From assembly GCA_039177555.1 (NCBI GenBank), contig JBCDFV010000046.1:1-35785 (forward strand): 35,785 bases of DNA, given 5' to 3'. The notes beneath the pieces were generated by a model that saw nothing but the letters and a program-made list of their open reading frames with translations, was not told the origin of the DNA and searched no databases. The translations under genes and the position numbers were made by a program. The DNA comes from JANQGH01 sp039177555 (GTDB taxonomy: Bacteria > Pseudomonadota > Alphaproteobacteria > DSM-16000 > Inquilinaceae). Every line of letters starts with the position of its first letter. Positions within the stretch are counted from its first letter, which is position 1. Shown here one piece after another: positions 7,588 to 15,285 of this stretch.

Positions 7588-8582
7588 CGCCGCTGTTGCA
7601 GGCACGCGACCTCGAGGTGCGCTTCGATACGCCCAAGGGCACCCTGCACGCGCTCGATGGCGTTTCGATCGCGGTGGCGCGCGGCGAAACGGTCGGCCTG
7701 GTCGGCGAGTCCGGCTCGGGCAAGTCGACCCTGGCCATGACCCTGATGCGGGCGATCGACCCGGATGGCGGCCGTATCCTTTTCGACGGCCAGGACATCA
7801 CACACCTGAAGCCCAAGGCGCTGAAGCCCGTGCGGCGGCGCCTGCAGATGATCTTTCAGGACCCGTACGCCAGCCTGGACCCGCGCATGACGGTCGGGCG
7901 GATCATTGCGGAACCCTTGAAGGCGCACAAAACCAGCAGCCGTGCAGAAATCGCGGCGCGGGTGGCCGCGCTGATCGATGCGGTCGGCCTGCCGCCGGAT
8001 GCGGCGGAACGCCTGCCGGCCCAGTTCTCCGGCGGCCAACGCCAGCGCATCGCCATCGCCCGCGCGATCGCGTTGGAGCCGAACCTGGTGATCGCCGACG
8101 AACCGGTGTCCGCCCTGGACGTCTCGATCCAGGCCCAGATCGTCAACCTGCTGCGCGACATTCAAGAACGGCTGGGCATCGCTTATCTGGTGGTCGCCCA
8201 CGACCTGGCGCTGGTGCACCAGATCGCCAACCGGATCGTGGTCATGTATCTCGGCCGCGTCGTGGAGGAGGCCAGCGCCGACGATTTGATCGACGCGCCC
8301 CAGCACCCCTACACCGTGGCGCTGTTGTCCGCCCAGCCGACAACCGATCAAGACGGCCGCAGCCGCCTCGTGCTCAAGGGCGACCCGCCATCGCCGATCG
8401 ATCGGCCTTCAGGCTGCCCTTTCCATCCGCGCTGTCCCATCGCGCGGGCGCGCTGCGCCACCGAGGCACCAAGCCTGACAGAGGTCAGCGACGGCAAGCG
8501 TGTGGCCTGTTTCTATCCAGGCGAACTGGCCGTTCCCTGGGATCAGCCAGTTCAAGAACAAAAGAGGGAGATTGCCCAATGA
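7584..8582 (+). CDS. ABC transporter ATP-binding protein, DppF/OppF type
   Basis: Second ATPase, 332 residues. Walker A is GESGSGKST at 41-49, the Q-loop is in IFQDPYASLDPRMTV (a typical DppF sequence), the signature FSGGQRQR starts at 148, and Walker B ends at Asp172-Glu173 with the SALD D-loop. The switch histidine is in VVAHDLALV. The C-terminal GCPFHPRCPIARARC cysteine-rich extension of the oligopeptide class is present. The ATG overlaps the upstream TGA (ATGA). Nothing is missing, so the transporter should be functional given a binding protein. The gene also overlaps the methyltransferase start after it, so transport and methylation genes share one message. Confidence 0.94.
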   Translation: MTPLLQARDLEVRFDTPKGTLHALDGVSIAVARGETVGLVGESGSGKSTLAMTLMRAIDPDGGRILFDGQDITHLKPKALKPVRRRLQMIFQDPYASLDPRMTVGRIIAEPLKAHKTSSRAEIAARVAALIDAVGLPPDAAERLPAQFSGGQRQRIAIARAIALEPNLVIADEPVSALDVSIQAQIVNLLRDIQERLGIAYLVVAHDLALVHQIANRIVVMYLGRVVEEASADDLIDAPQHPYTVALLSAQPTTDQDGRSRLVLKGDPPSPIDRPSGCPFHPRCPIARARCATEAPSLTEVSDGKRVACFYPGELAVPWDQPVQEQKREIAQ

Positions 8583-9661
8583 CAGCGACCCAAGACAGTC
8601 CGATGGGCGTGGATCTCGACCACAGCGCGGACATCGATTTCGTGCTCAGCCTGCGTCGCCGCTGGGCCGATACGATGTATCCTGCCCTGCGGCACGAGTA
8701 CGACATCGCGACCCGCGCCGATCCGCCGGTCACGCGGAAGGAGGCGGCGCCCGTCGTCCACCAGTTGCCGCGCTATCGCTGGTTTGCCTGGATGGAGCGC
8801 GGATCGCAGAAACAGCTCTGGCGGGCCGTGGCGGACGCCGTCGGCGACGGCCATGCCATCGAGGCGCCGGAAAGCCCGGTCGGCAGCCTGGAGCTGAACC
8901 CGGACCTGGTCTTGCCGGACTGGTACACGGATTGGGACATCCACGTGCAGCCGGGCGGCGTCTGGCGCGCGGATGCCTCGGCCGAAGTGTACGAGTTGGG
9001 CGCCAAGCTTGTGATGCTGGGCGGCAATGACGATTACACCTTCCACCGCCTGTTCACCGACGCAATGGCGCAAGACCTTGGCGACCGCGAGGTCACCCGG
9101 CTGGTCGACCTCGGCTGCGGCTTCGGTAAATCGACCTGGCCGTTGAAGAGGGCTTTTCCGTCGGCTGAGGTGATCGGTATGGATCTGGCCGCGCCATGCC
9201 TGAAGATGGCGCATGCGAAGGCCGAGGCACAGGGTCTGGCGATCCGCTTTCGCCAAGCCGACGCCACCGACACGGGGCTCGAACCCGACAGCGCCGATCT
9301 GGTGACCGCGACCATGACGCTGCACGAGATGCCCCAGTCGGCGATCAGGGCGTTCTTCGCCGAGGCGGCGCGTATTCTGAAGCCCGGCGGCCTGCTTCGG
9401 CTGTTGGAGTTCCAGTTCACCGGCGAGCCGTTTCGGGATCTTGCCATGATGGAACATGGCAGCCGCAACAACGAGCCGTTCCTACCGGGCATGATGGCCA
9501 CGGACACGGCCGCGCTGGCCAACGAAAGTGGCCTTGCCAACGCGCGCTGGGTTGCCTTCGACGAACGGCCCAAGGGCGGCCGGCTCGACGGCCTCAAATG
9601 GCCTGACCGTGCCGAATGGCACTTCCCCTGGGCGATCCTGGAAGCGGAGAAACCGTCATGA
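8579..9661 (+). CDS. Class I SAM-dependent methyltransferase (paralogue 2)
   Basis: A 360-residue protein and full-length paralogue of the protein encoded at 2698-3801. The N-terminal domain (about 1-170) is rich in Trp and Tyr and ends in a GGVWR...ELGAKLVMLGG stretch matching GGIWR...LLGARIVHIG in the other copy. The SAM-binding domain has motif I VDLGCGFGKST (Asp177 to Thr186), Asp202 at the end of strand 2, LHEMP at 248-252 and FAEAARILKPGG. The ATG overlaps the stop codon of the ATPase gene (ATGA), excluding a much longer open frame that begins inside the ATPase. The small gene after it also overlaps by ATGA. The substrate is unknown; position in a transporter operon suggests that it methylates the imported molecule or a product of it. 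Confidence 0.87.
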   Translation: MTATQDSPMGVDLDHSADIDFVLSLRRRWADTMYPALRHEYDIATRADPPVTRKEAAPVVHQLPRYRWFAWMERGSQKQLWRAVADAVGDGHAIEAPESPVGSLELNPDLVLPDWYTDWDIHVQPGGVWRADASAEVYELGAKLVMLGGNDDYTFHRLFTDAMAQDLGDREVTRLVDLGCGFGKSTWPLKRAFPSAEVIGMDLAAPCLKMAHAKAEAQGLAIRFRQADATDTGLEPDSADLVTATMTLHEMPQSAIRAFFAEAARILKPGGLLRLLEFQFTGEPFRDLAMMEHGSRNNEPFLPGMMATDTAALANESGLANARWVAFDERPKGGRLDGLKWPDRAEWHFPWAILEAEKPS

Positions 9662-9963
9662 GCCGGCGCGACGAAATCACCTTCTTCGATGACGCCGAGG
9701 ATGACACGCTGGCCGCCCTGGTCATGGACTTGGCCGCGCAACTGCATATCGAACGCCAGCGCCGGCTGGCCCTCGAAGAGGCCCTGACCCGGTCCGGCGT
9801 GATCGCCCGCGATGCGATCGAGGCCATGGTCGACGACGCCGCATTTCGCGCCAAATCGACCCAAGCGCTCGACAAGTCGCAAGCGCGCCTGATGCGCATC
9901 ATCACCGAGCATGGTGACCGCACCGGGCCGTTGCGCGACGAAGCCCCGCCGATCGAGAGCTGA
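9658..9963 (+). CDS. Small helical protein coupled to methyltransferase 2
   Basis: A 101-residue protein starting MSRRDEITFFDDAEDD; the ATG overlaps the methyltransferase TGA. An acidic N-terminus leads into a predicted helix (about 17-45: LAALVMDLAAQLHIERQRRL, then ALEEAL) with coiled-coil-like spacing, then a second helical part around RDAIEAMVDDAAFRAK and a charged, proline-rich tail. The first helix can be aligned with the small protein encoded at 2474-2698. No metal-binding motif, signal peptide or membrane span is present. I do not recognise the family. The repeated pairing with the same methyltransferase type suggests a dedicated accessory subunit, which is an inference. Confidence 0.75.
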   Translation: MSRRDEITFFDDAEDDTLAALVMDLAAQLHIERQRRLALEEALTRSGVIARDAIEAMVDDAAFRAKSTQALDKSQARLMRIITEHGDRTGPLRDEAPPIES

Positions 9964-9968
9964 GGCCG

Positions 9969-10796
9969 ATGGCCAGACCCCAGATCGAGTTCGTTCAGTG
10001 TCAGGCGCTGCCCTGGCAAGACCGGCCGTTGGCCGATTTGCGACCGGGCACGCAGGTGCGGATCCTGTCGGAGGACGGCGAAACGGGTGCCTGCAGCCTG
10101 CTGGTGCGCTACCCGCCGGGTTGGTCGCGCGAGACCGACGGCTTCCTGAACGCTGATGAGGAGTTTCTGGTGCTCGACGGCGACCTCACGGTCGGACAGC
10201 ACGACTATGGCTATCTCGGCTATGGGCATCTGCCGGCCGGATTGCCAAGACGCAAGGTTGCCAGCCGCGCCGGTGCCGTGGTTCTGACCTTCTTCTCCGC
10301 TAAACCGAAGCTGACAGAAGGCAGGGCCGAATGCGATCGCAGCCGGTTGGTTGAAGGTGTCGACGCGCTTGCGGTTCCCTACACGGGCAATTTCCATCCG
10401 GAGTTTCCGCCTGGCGCCGGGCGCAAGATGCTGTTTGAGGACCCGGACACGGGCGACCAAAGCTGGCTCTTGGGCACGCTCGGCCTGCGCTGGGCGGAAC
10501 GGGCCGAGCGGCATCCGGTGGTCGAGGAGATGTTCCTGATCGCCGGCGAGGTGCACGGCAATCTGGGCGTCATGCGGCCAGGGGCCTATTTCTGGCGGCC
10601 GCCGAACATCGCCCACGGCCCTTATGGCAGCCTGACCGGCAACATCTATTTCTTCCGCACGAAGGGCGGCAAATTGGCCACCGACTACGAAGACCCCGAA
10701 CGCCCCTTCGCCTGGTGGCCGGACCATCGCCCGATCGTACCAGCCGAACTCGCCGGGTTCGCGCAGGAAATGCCAGGGGCGGCCAGACCATGGTGA
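9969..10796 (+). CDS. Bicupin-like protein
   Basis: A 275-residue protein that appears to contain two cupin-like barrels. The first spans about residues 30-115 (EEFLVLDGDLTVGQHDY, then GYLPAG-like turns). The second spans about 150-235 and has the clearer signature: HPVVEEMFLIAGEVHGNLGVMRPG, with a later RPPNIAHGPYGS giving the second histidine motif. The Glu and His residues of the second barrel could hold a metal. There is no signal peptide. Cupins of this kind include dioxygenases, isomerases and sugar- or acid-binding proteins, and function cannot be fixed from sequence alone. It starts six bases after the small gene and overlaps the following hydrolase-fold gene, so it belongs to the same transcript. 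Confidence 0.78.
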   Translation: MARPQIEFVQCQALPWQDRPLADLRPGTQVRILSEDGETGACSLLVRYPPGWSRETDGFLNADEEFLVLDGDLTVGQHDYGYLGYGHLPAGLPRRKVASRAGAVVLTFFSAKPKLTEGRAECDRSRLVEGVDALAVPYTGNFHPEFPPGAGRKMLFEDPDTGDQSWLLGTLGLRWAERAERHPVVEEMFLIAGEVHGNLGVMRPGAYFWRPPNIAHGPYGSLTGNIYFFRTKGGKLATDYEDPERPFAWWPDHRPIVPAELAGFAQEMPGAARPW

Positions 10797-11641
10797 TGTC
10801 CCGCATACGCCGCGGCTTCGTCGACCTCGACGAGGGCCAGCTGCACTATCGCGAACTGGGTTCAGGCGACGCAATGCCGCTAGTGATGCTGCACCAGGCG
10901 TCCGGCTCGTCGCGGACGATGGCGCCGATGATGCCCGCCTTGGCGCAAGACCGGCGGGTGATCGCGATCGATTTGCCGGGTAACGGTGACTCCTGCCCTC
11001 CGGTGACCGACGACCCGACGATGGTCGACTACGCCGACGCCATCGCCCGCGCCACCGACACGCTGGGTCTTCAGCGTTTCGCCGCCTACGGCTTCCATGC
11101 CGGGGCCAGCGTCGCCGCCGAACTGGCGATTGCGCGACCGGATGCCGTCGCCGCCTTGGTGCTCGACAGCGTCGGCCTTTACGACAGGCAAGAGGCGGAG
11201 CGACTGGCAAACGACTATATGCCGCCCGTCGAACGGCATCCGCACGGCCTGCATCTCATCCAACTTTGGCATTATGTGCGCGACACCTATCTCTTCTGGC
11301 CTTGGCACCAGACCGATGCGGGCCATGCCCGCGCGGTCGGCCTGCCGCCCTTGGCGGAGTTGCATGACAAGACCGTCGAAGTGATCAAGGGCATGGACCA
11401 TTTCGCCAAGCTCTATCGAGCCGCGTTTTTGCACGACAAGGCCGCGCGGCTGCCGATGATCACCGCACCCACATTGGTGACGGTCGGCCGCACCAACAGC
11501 CAGCGGGACAAGCTGGACGCCGTTGCTGCCTTAGTGCCAACAGCAGAGACACTGGTCACGAACGGGATCTACGACCCGGATGACGCCGACAAGACGGCGC
11601 GCCAGTACGCGGCATGGCTGGGTCGAAAGACGGATCAGTAG
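10790..11641 (+). CDS. Alpha/beta hydrolase-fold protein lacking the standard catalytic triad
   Basis: A 283-residue protein with the alpha/beta hydrolase core: an oxyanion-type LHQASGSS segment near 34-41, the strand-turn VIAIDLPGNGDS near 57-68, and a nucleophile elbow. At the elbow the sequence is GFHAG (101-105), so His103 stands where Ser, Asp or Cys is expected. The usual acid position after strand 6 reads TVGRTNSQ rather than a G-x-x-D motif, and the usual catalytic histidine position near the C-terminus reads NGIYDPDD with no histidine. All three triad positions are thus replaced, and any activity must be non-standard. The ATG at 10790 follows an AGGGGCGG stretch; an ATG at 10796 is also possible. 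It is the last gene of the transporter operon and converges on the Fnr gene, overlapping its 3' end by 7 bases. Confidence 0.82.
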   Translation: MVMSRIRRGFVDLDEGQLHYRELGSGDAMPLVMLHQASGSSRTMAPMMPALAQDRRVIAIDLPGNGDSCPPVTDDPTMVDYADAIARATDTLGLQRFAAYGFHAGASVAAELAIARPDAVAALVLDSVGLYDRQEAERLANDYMPPVERHPHGLHLIQLWHYVRDTYLFWPWHQTDAGHARAVGLPPLAELHDKTVEVIKGMDHFAKLYRAAFLHDKAARLPMITAPTLVTVGRTNSQRDKLDAVAALVPTAETLVTNGIYDPDDADKTARQYAAWLGRKTDQ

Positions 11642-12417
11642 GGGTGGGACGCGAGTTCGGTGTCGTCGACGATGTAGACGGGCGGCTCTTGCCCGGCGAT
11701 CTCCGCCAGACGGCCCAGGTCCCTGACGAGGAAGTGCTGGACGTCGACCAGCCGGATCACGCCATCCGCCTTCAATTGGGAAAGCTGCCGACTGACCGTC
11801 TCGACTGCCATGCCGAGATAACCTGCCATGTCTGCGCGGCTGACCGGCAATTCGAAGACCAATTGATTGGGCGGTGGATCGTGGGGGCAGCCGTCATTGA
11901 ACGTCCGCCGCACCAGCATCAGCAGGAAGCTGGCGATCTTCTCGGCTGCCGTCTTGCAGCCCAGCAGCAGCATCCACTCGCGCGCCGCGTCAAGCTCATC
12001 AAGCGTGTCGATCAGCAGCTTGTGTTCCAAAGCCCGATGGTCGGCCAGGATTCGTTCGAACCCGGGTTTCTGCAAGCAGCACAACTCAACATCGGTCGCC
12101 GCCTCGGCGGAAAACGCCGTACTGTCGGCAAAGGTGCGGCCAACAAGGTCAGACGGGAACAGCAGGCCGACAATCTGCTCGCGTCCGTCAGGCGTGATCT
12201 TGGTCAGCTTGACCACGCCGGAAACGATGTTGCCGATGAAGTCAACCGGCGTCTCTTCGGACATAATGGTTTGACCGGCCTCGAAATGCGCGCGGCGCGA
12301 AATCCGGTTCAAGGCTTCAAGCGCCTTGTCGTCCGCCACTGAGCATAGGGCGCGATTGCGGATCGGACACGTGCCGCACCGGTTCAACGGCAGCAGTTCG
12401 GCGATGTCAATCGACAT
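11635..12417 (-). CDS. fnrL: Crp/Fnr-family oxygen-responsive regulator (FnrL-like)
   Basis: Transcription factor of 260 residues. The N-terminal cysteines Cys14, Cys17 and Cys25 (C-x2-C-x7-C) and Cys113 or Cys114 in ELCCLQ are placed as the four ligands of the oxygen-labile 4Fe-4S cluster of FNR proteins. A cyclic-nucleotide-binding-type beta-roll follows, then a dimerisation helix. The C-terminal helix-turn-helix is SRADMAGYLGMAVETVSRQL, with Glu206, Ser209 and Arg210 in the E-x-x-S-R pattern that reads TTGAT-N4-ATCAA sites. A strong GAGGAGG precedes the ATG. Close TTGAY-N4-GTCAA sites occur at 13092, 13138, 19725 and 19779, making the neighbouring genes likely targets. I saw no box in front of this gene itself. 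The symbol is by family resemblance. Confidence 0.9.
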   Translation of the reverse strand: MSIDIAELLPLNRCGTCPIRNRALCSVADDKALEALNRISRRAHFEAGQTIMSEETPVDFIGNIVSGVVKLTKITPDGREQIVGLLFPSDLVGRTFADSTAFSAEAATDVELCCLQKPGFERILADHRALEHKLLIDTLDELDAAREWMLLLGCKTAAEKIASFLLMLVRRTFNDGCPHDPPPNQLVFELPVSRADMAGYLGMAVETVSRQLSQLKADGVIRLVDVQHFLVRDLGRLAEIAGQEPPVYIVDDTELASHPY

Positions 12418-12559
12418 CGATAAGCCTCCTCAAGGCTCGCATGTCATGTCCCCGCTAAGGCGTTCAACCTACGCGTTCGATGACAGACACACAAGAACCG
12501 CTTACCGGTCGCAGCCTTTCGAAGGCCGGATCAGGCCAGGGTGGCGCCAGATCGTGGTT

Positions 12560-13009
12560 CTAGATGAGGAGCGACCGGCGAAGGTGTGCTTCCAATCGCT
12601 GTCTCGGCAGCTTTGTCAAATCCTTGGTGATTTCTGTCGACACCAGGTCCTGCAGGCGCTTCGGCAGCATGGAACGCAGGTCTCCCATGGTCTGGGGCGG
12701 TGCGATCAGCACCAGCCGGTCAAACGCATTTGCCGCCGATTCGGCCTCCAGCAGGTCAACCAGTGAACGCGCAAAAGCCCGCTCGTCCTCGCGCACCGGA
12801 TCACTGCTATAGGCCACCGCATGGCGGCCCTTTCCGACGACACCCGTGGCCCGGCCAGGACGATCGGCCATAATGTCGCGAAGACGTCGCTGCTCACTGC
12901 GGAAGTCGAGGTCGGGACGGGGTTCAATGCCCCGGCCCGGCCCGTCGTTGGTCACGACGCGACAGCGGACACCGTCGGCAATCACGATCCAGGTTCGAAT
13001 TGGTTTCAT
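12560..13009 (-). CDS. Host attachment family protein (bacterial eRF1-like domain)
   Basis: A 149-residue soluble protein starting MKPIRTWIVIADGVRCRVV. The opening strand followed by ADG-x-R, the REDERAFARSLVDLLEAE helix, the FDRLVLIAPPQTMGDLR core and the closing ITKDLTKLP segment match the family annotated as host attachment protein in alphaproteobacteria, related to archaeal eRF1/pelota-type domains. Its biochemical role is not established. A GGGAGA site lies before the ATG at 13009, preferred over an ATG seven codons upstream. In many alphaproteobacteria this family occurs with universal stress proteins and low-oxygen genes. Here its promoter region carries an FNR-type box centred about 89 bases before the start. 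Confidence 0.8.
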   Translation of the reverse strand: MKPIRTWIVIADGVRCRVVTNDGPGRGIEPRPDLDFRSEQRRLRDIMADRPGRATGVVGKGRHAVAYSSDPVREDERAFARSLVDLLEAESAANAFDRLVLIAPPQTMGDLRSMLPKRLQDLVSTEITKDLTKLPRQRLEAHLRRSLLI

Positions 13010-13091
13010 GGGTTTCTCCCGCCGTCCCATGGTCGATCCGGCGCAGCGACCGCGTGCGGGAAATCCAAACAAGAGCGGGGGCGGGTCCGCT

Positions 13092-13105
13092 TTGATATCG
13101 GTCAA
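13092..13105. promoter_or_regulatory. FNR-type box TTGAT-ATCG-GTCAA
   Basis: Nine of ten defined positions agree with the FNR/FixK consensus TTGAT-N4-ATCAA. Its centre lies 89 bases upstream of the host-attachment start codon, leaving room for a promoter at -41.5 and a leader of about 48 bases. Probable activation site for the minus-strand gene. Confidence 0.65.
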
Positions 13106-13137
13106 TTGTCGGCGCTCCGCCACGGCCGCGAAGGAAA

Positions 13138-13151
13138 TTGACAGCCGTCAA
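13138..13151. promoter_or_regulatory. FNR-type box TTGAC-AGCC-GTCAA
   Basis: A perfect 5-base inverted repeat with a 4-base spacer, matching the TTGAY-N4-RTCAA form. It lies on the side facing the universal stress gene, 233 bases before its ATG, so it may drive that gene through a long leader. Confidence 0.6.
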
Positions 13152-13384
13152 TGACCTGCCAACCGCCCAGCGGTACGCGCATTGCGTGGACGGATCTGCC
13201 AGCAGTGCGAGATCACGGCCGGCGGCGAGGACAGTTCGAAGCTCGGCATGACGAGGCCGGCGCGGGCCCCGATCAAGCCCCGAAGGATCGCCGTTACCGG
13301 CAAACAATGCCGAAGGCCATTTCGCAAGCCCGCTAAGCAGGTGGCTCGCCCTCCAGTGAGTTCAACGCAACAAGAAGAAAATCA

Positions 13385-14236
13385 ATGGGCTATAAGACGA
13401 TACTGACCTATCTGCCCAACACCCGGTTGGCGATCGAAGCCTTGGCCGCGACCAAGGCAGTCGCCCAGATCGACAATGCGCACGTCATCGGCCTCTATGT
13501 CGCGCCGGCGCTCAGGAACCTTGGCGCGACCCCGCTGGGCGCCAGCGACGTGACCGGCGAGTTGATCGAACAGCACCAGGAATGGCATCGGGAAGAGAGC
13601 GAGAAGACAAAGGTCCTGTTCGACAAGGCCATGGGCGGCGAGGCGTTCGTCTTCGAATGGCGCCACGTCGACAGCGGCCGGCCGGACCCGCTGGACGACG
13701 CGTTGGACCACGCACGAAACGCCGAACTGATCATCTGCCCCCTGGTGGGCGAGGAAGACAGCGACTTCGAGGATGAGCGCATCGGCGAACGCCTGATGAT
13801 GGAAAGCGGCCGGCCCGTCTTGCTGGTTCCGACCGGAAGCTTGATCCAGCATGTCGGCCGCCATGTGACCCTGGCCTGGGATGCCAGCCAGCAATCCAGC
13901 CGCGCCGCATTTGACGCCCTGCCGCTGTTGAAGACGGCCGACCGTGTCCAGATCGTCTGGGTCGATCCCGTCATGCCGGCCGGGCAGAGCCGATCCCGGG
14001 CAGCGGACGAAATCGCGGCAAGCCTGGCCCGCTGCGGCGTCACCTGCGAGGCGGTCGACACGCAGTCCGAGGGTCGAGGGATCGGCGCGGAACTGCTGGC
14101 ACGGGCGCGCGATCACGGTTCCGATCTGCTGGTCATGGGCGGCTATGGCCAGTCGCGCTTTCGCGAGTTCATCTTCGGCGGTGCGACTCGTGACGTGTTG
14201 CGCACCATGACGATCCCGGTTTTGATGTCGCACTGA
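13385..14236 (+). CDS. Universal stress protein, tandem UspA domains
   Basis: A 283-residue cytoplasmic protein made of two Usp domains. Domain 1 (about 1-150) begins GYKTILTYLPNTRLAIEALA and ends with an ATP-loop-like region that is less well preserved. Domain 2 (about 155-283) ends in LLVMGGYGQSRFREFIFGGA, followed by TRDVL and IPVLMSH. This contains the G-x2-G-x9-G ATP-binding pattern of the ATP-binding Usp class. An AAGAAGAAAA site precedes the ATG. Proteins of this type are often induced at low oxygen, and the upstream FNR box and the alcohol dehydrogenase gene 27 bases downstream fit that role. The exact partner or signal is unknown. Confidence 0.88.
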   Translation: MGYKTILTYLPNTRLAIEALAATKAVAQIDNAHVIGLYVAPALRNLGATPLGASDVTGELIEQHQEWHREESEKTKVLFDKAMGGEAFVFEWRHVDSGRPDPLDDALDHARNAELIICPLVGEEDSDFEDERIGERLMMESGRPVLLVPTGSLIQHVGRHVTLAWDASQQSSRAAFDALPLLKTADRVQIVWVDPVMPAGQSRSRAADEIAASLARCGVTCEAVDTQSEGRGIGAELLARARDHGSDLLVMGGYGQSRFREFIFGGATRDVLRTMTIPVLMSH

Positions 14237-14263
14237 TCCCGGCCCATTCAACGGAGGGTGGCG

Positions 14264-15271
14264 ATGCGGGCGATGGTTCTGCAACGGCCCCAAACCCCCT
14301 TGGTGCTGCAGACGCGCGAGACGCCAAGACCGGCGCATGGCGAGGTGCTTGTCAAAGTGGCGGCCTGCGGTGTCTGCCGCACGGACCTGCACGTCGTCGA
14401 CGGCGAGTTGACGAAGCCCAAACTGCCCATCGTGCCCGGTCACGAGATCGTCGGGCGTGTTGTCGAGGTCGGGCCGGACGTGACCGCGTTCCGCCGGGGC
14501 GACCGCGTCGGCATCCCCTGGCTGGGCAAGACCTGCGGTGTCTGCCGGTATTGCCGCAGCGGCCAAGAAAACCTTTGCGACGCGCCGGGTTTCACCGGCT
14601 ATCAGATCGATGGCGGCTATGCCGACCATACGATCGCCGATGCACGCTATTGCTTCGCGATCCCGGACGCCTATTCGGACGTGGAGGCCGCGCCTCTGTT
14701 GTGCGCCGGTCTGATCGGGCATCGGTCGCTGAAGATGGCGGGTGAGGCCGAAAATCTGGGCATCTACGGCTTTGGCGCCGCCGCCCATATCGTCGCCCAG
14801 GTCGCCCTCTACCAGGGTCGCAAGCTGTTCGCCTTTACCAGGCCGGGCGACGAGGCAGCCCAAGCATTCGCCCGCTCACTAGGGGCCTCCTGGACTGGCG
14901 GATCGGACCAACCGCCGCCGGAGCAGTTAGATGCAGCCATTATCTTCGCGCCCGTCGGCAGCCTGGTGCCGGCGGCCCTTCGCGCCGTGCGCAAGGGTGG
15001 CGTCGTGGTCTGCGGCGGCATCCACATGAGCGACATTCCCGCCTTCCCGTACGACATCCTGTGGGGGGAAAGGAGAGTTGTCTCCGTGGCCAACCTGACG
15101 CGGCACGACGCCGTCGAGTTTCTCGACCTGGCGCCCAAGGTGCCCGTGAAGACACATGTCGAACCGTTCCCGCTCACCGCGGCGAACGAGGCGCTTGAAC
15201 GCTTGCGCGACGGCAGGCTGACGGGGGCGGCCGTTCTGGTCCCGGAGGAAGCCGACGCCCCAGCAACATAG
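14264..15271 (+). CDS. Zinc-dependent alcohol dehydrogenase family protein
   Basis: Medium-chain dehydrogenase of 335 residues. Catalytic zinc ligands are Cys38 in CGVCRTDLH, His60-Glu61 in PGHE, and Cys147 in APLLCAG. The structural zinc site is complete: Cys91, Cys94, Cys97 and Cys105 in the CGVCRYCRSGQENLC stretch. The nucleotide-binding turn is LGIYGFGAAAH, with the usual G-x-G-x-x-x pattern slightly changed. A GGAGG at 14253-14257 selects the ATG at 14264 over a GTG six bases upstream. It should interconvert an alcohol and aldehyde with NAD(H); the preferred substrate is not deducible. It is the second gene of the unit that starts with the universal stress protein, consistent with fermentation or redox balancing under low oxygen. 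Confidence 0.9.
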   Translation: MRAMVLQRPQTPLVLQTRETPRPAHGEVLVKVAACGVCRTDLHVVDGELTKPKLPIVPGHEIVGRVVEVGPDVTAFRRGDRVGIPWLGKTCGVCRYCRSGQENLCDAPGFTGYQIDGGYADHTIADARYCFAIPDAYSDVEAAPLLCAGLIGHRSLKMAGEAENLGIYGFGAAAHIVAQVALYQGRKLFAFTRPGDEAAQAFARSLGASWTGGSDQPPPEQLDAAIIFAPVGSLVPAALRAVRKGGVVVCGGIHMSDIPAFPYDILWGERRVVSVANLTRHDAVEFLDLAPKVPVKTHVEPFPLTAANEALERLRDGRLTGAAVLVPEEADAPAT

Positions 15272-15285
15272 GTCGATGGCAACCG

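Larger units (their letters stand above)
13010..13384. other. Divergent promoter region between the host-attachment and universal-stress genes
   Basis: A 375-base stretch without a credible gene. It contains two FNR-type boxes (13092-13105 and 13138-13151). The part from about 13186 to 13384 would be a roughly 200-base leader if the second box drives the plus-strand gene. Short open frames are present (for example from 13151) but have no ribosome-binding site and an arginine-rich, non-coding composition. I saw no strong terminator or riboswitch pattern by eye. Confidence 0.5.

Noticed and set aside
9594..11210. Minus-strand open frame of 538 codons
   Set aside because: Opposite the bicupin and hydrolase-fold genes; arginine-rich with no recognisable domain or ribosome-binding site.
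13151..13336. A 61-codon plus-strand frame after the FNR box at 13138
   Set aside because: No ribosome-binding site, arginine-rich sequence and overlapping frames of equal quality on both strands; treated as leader sequence.
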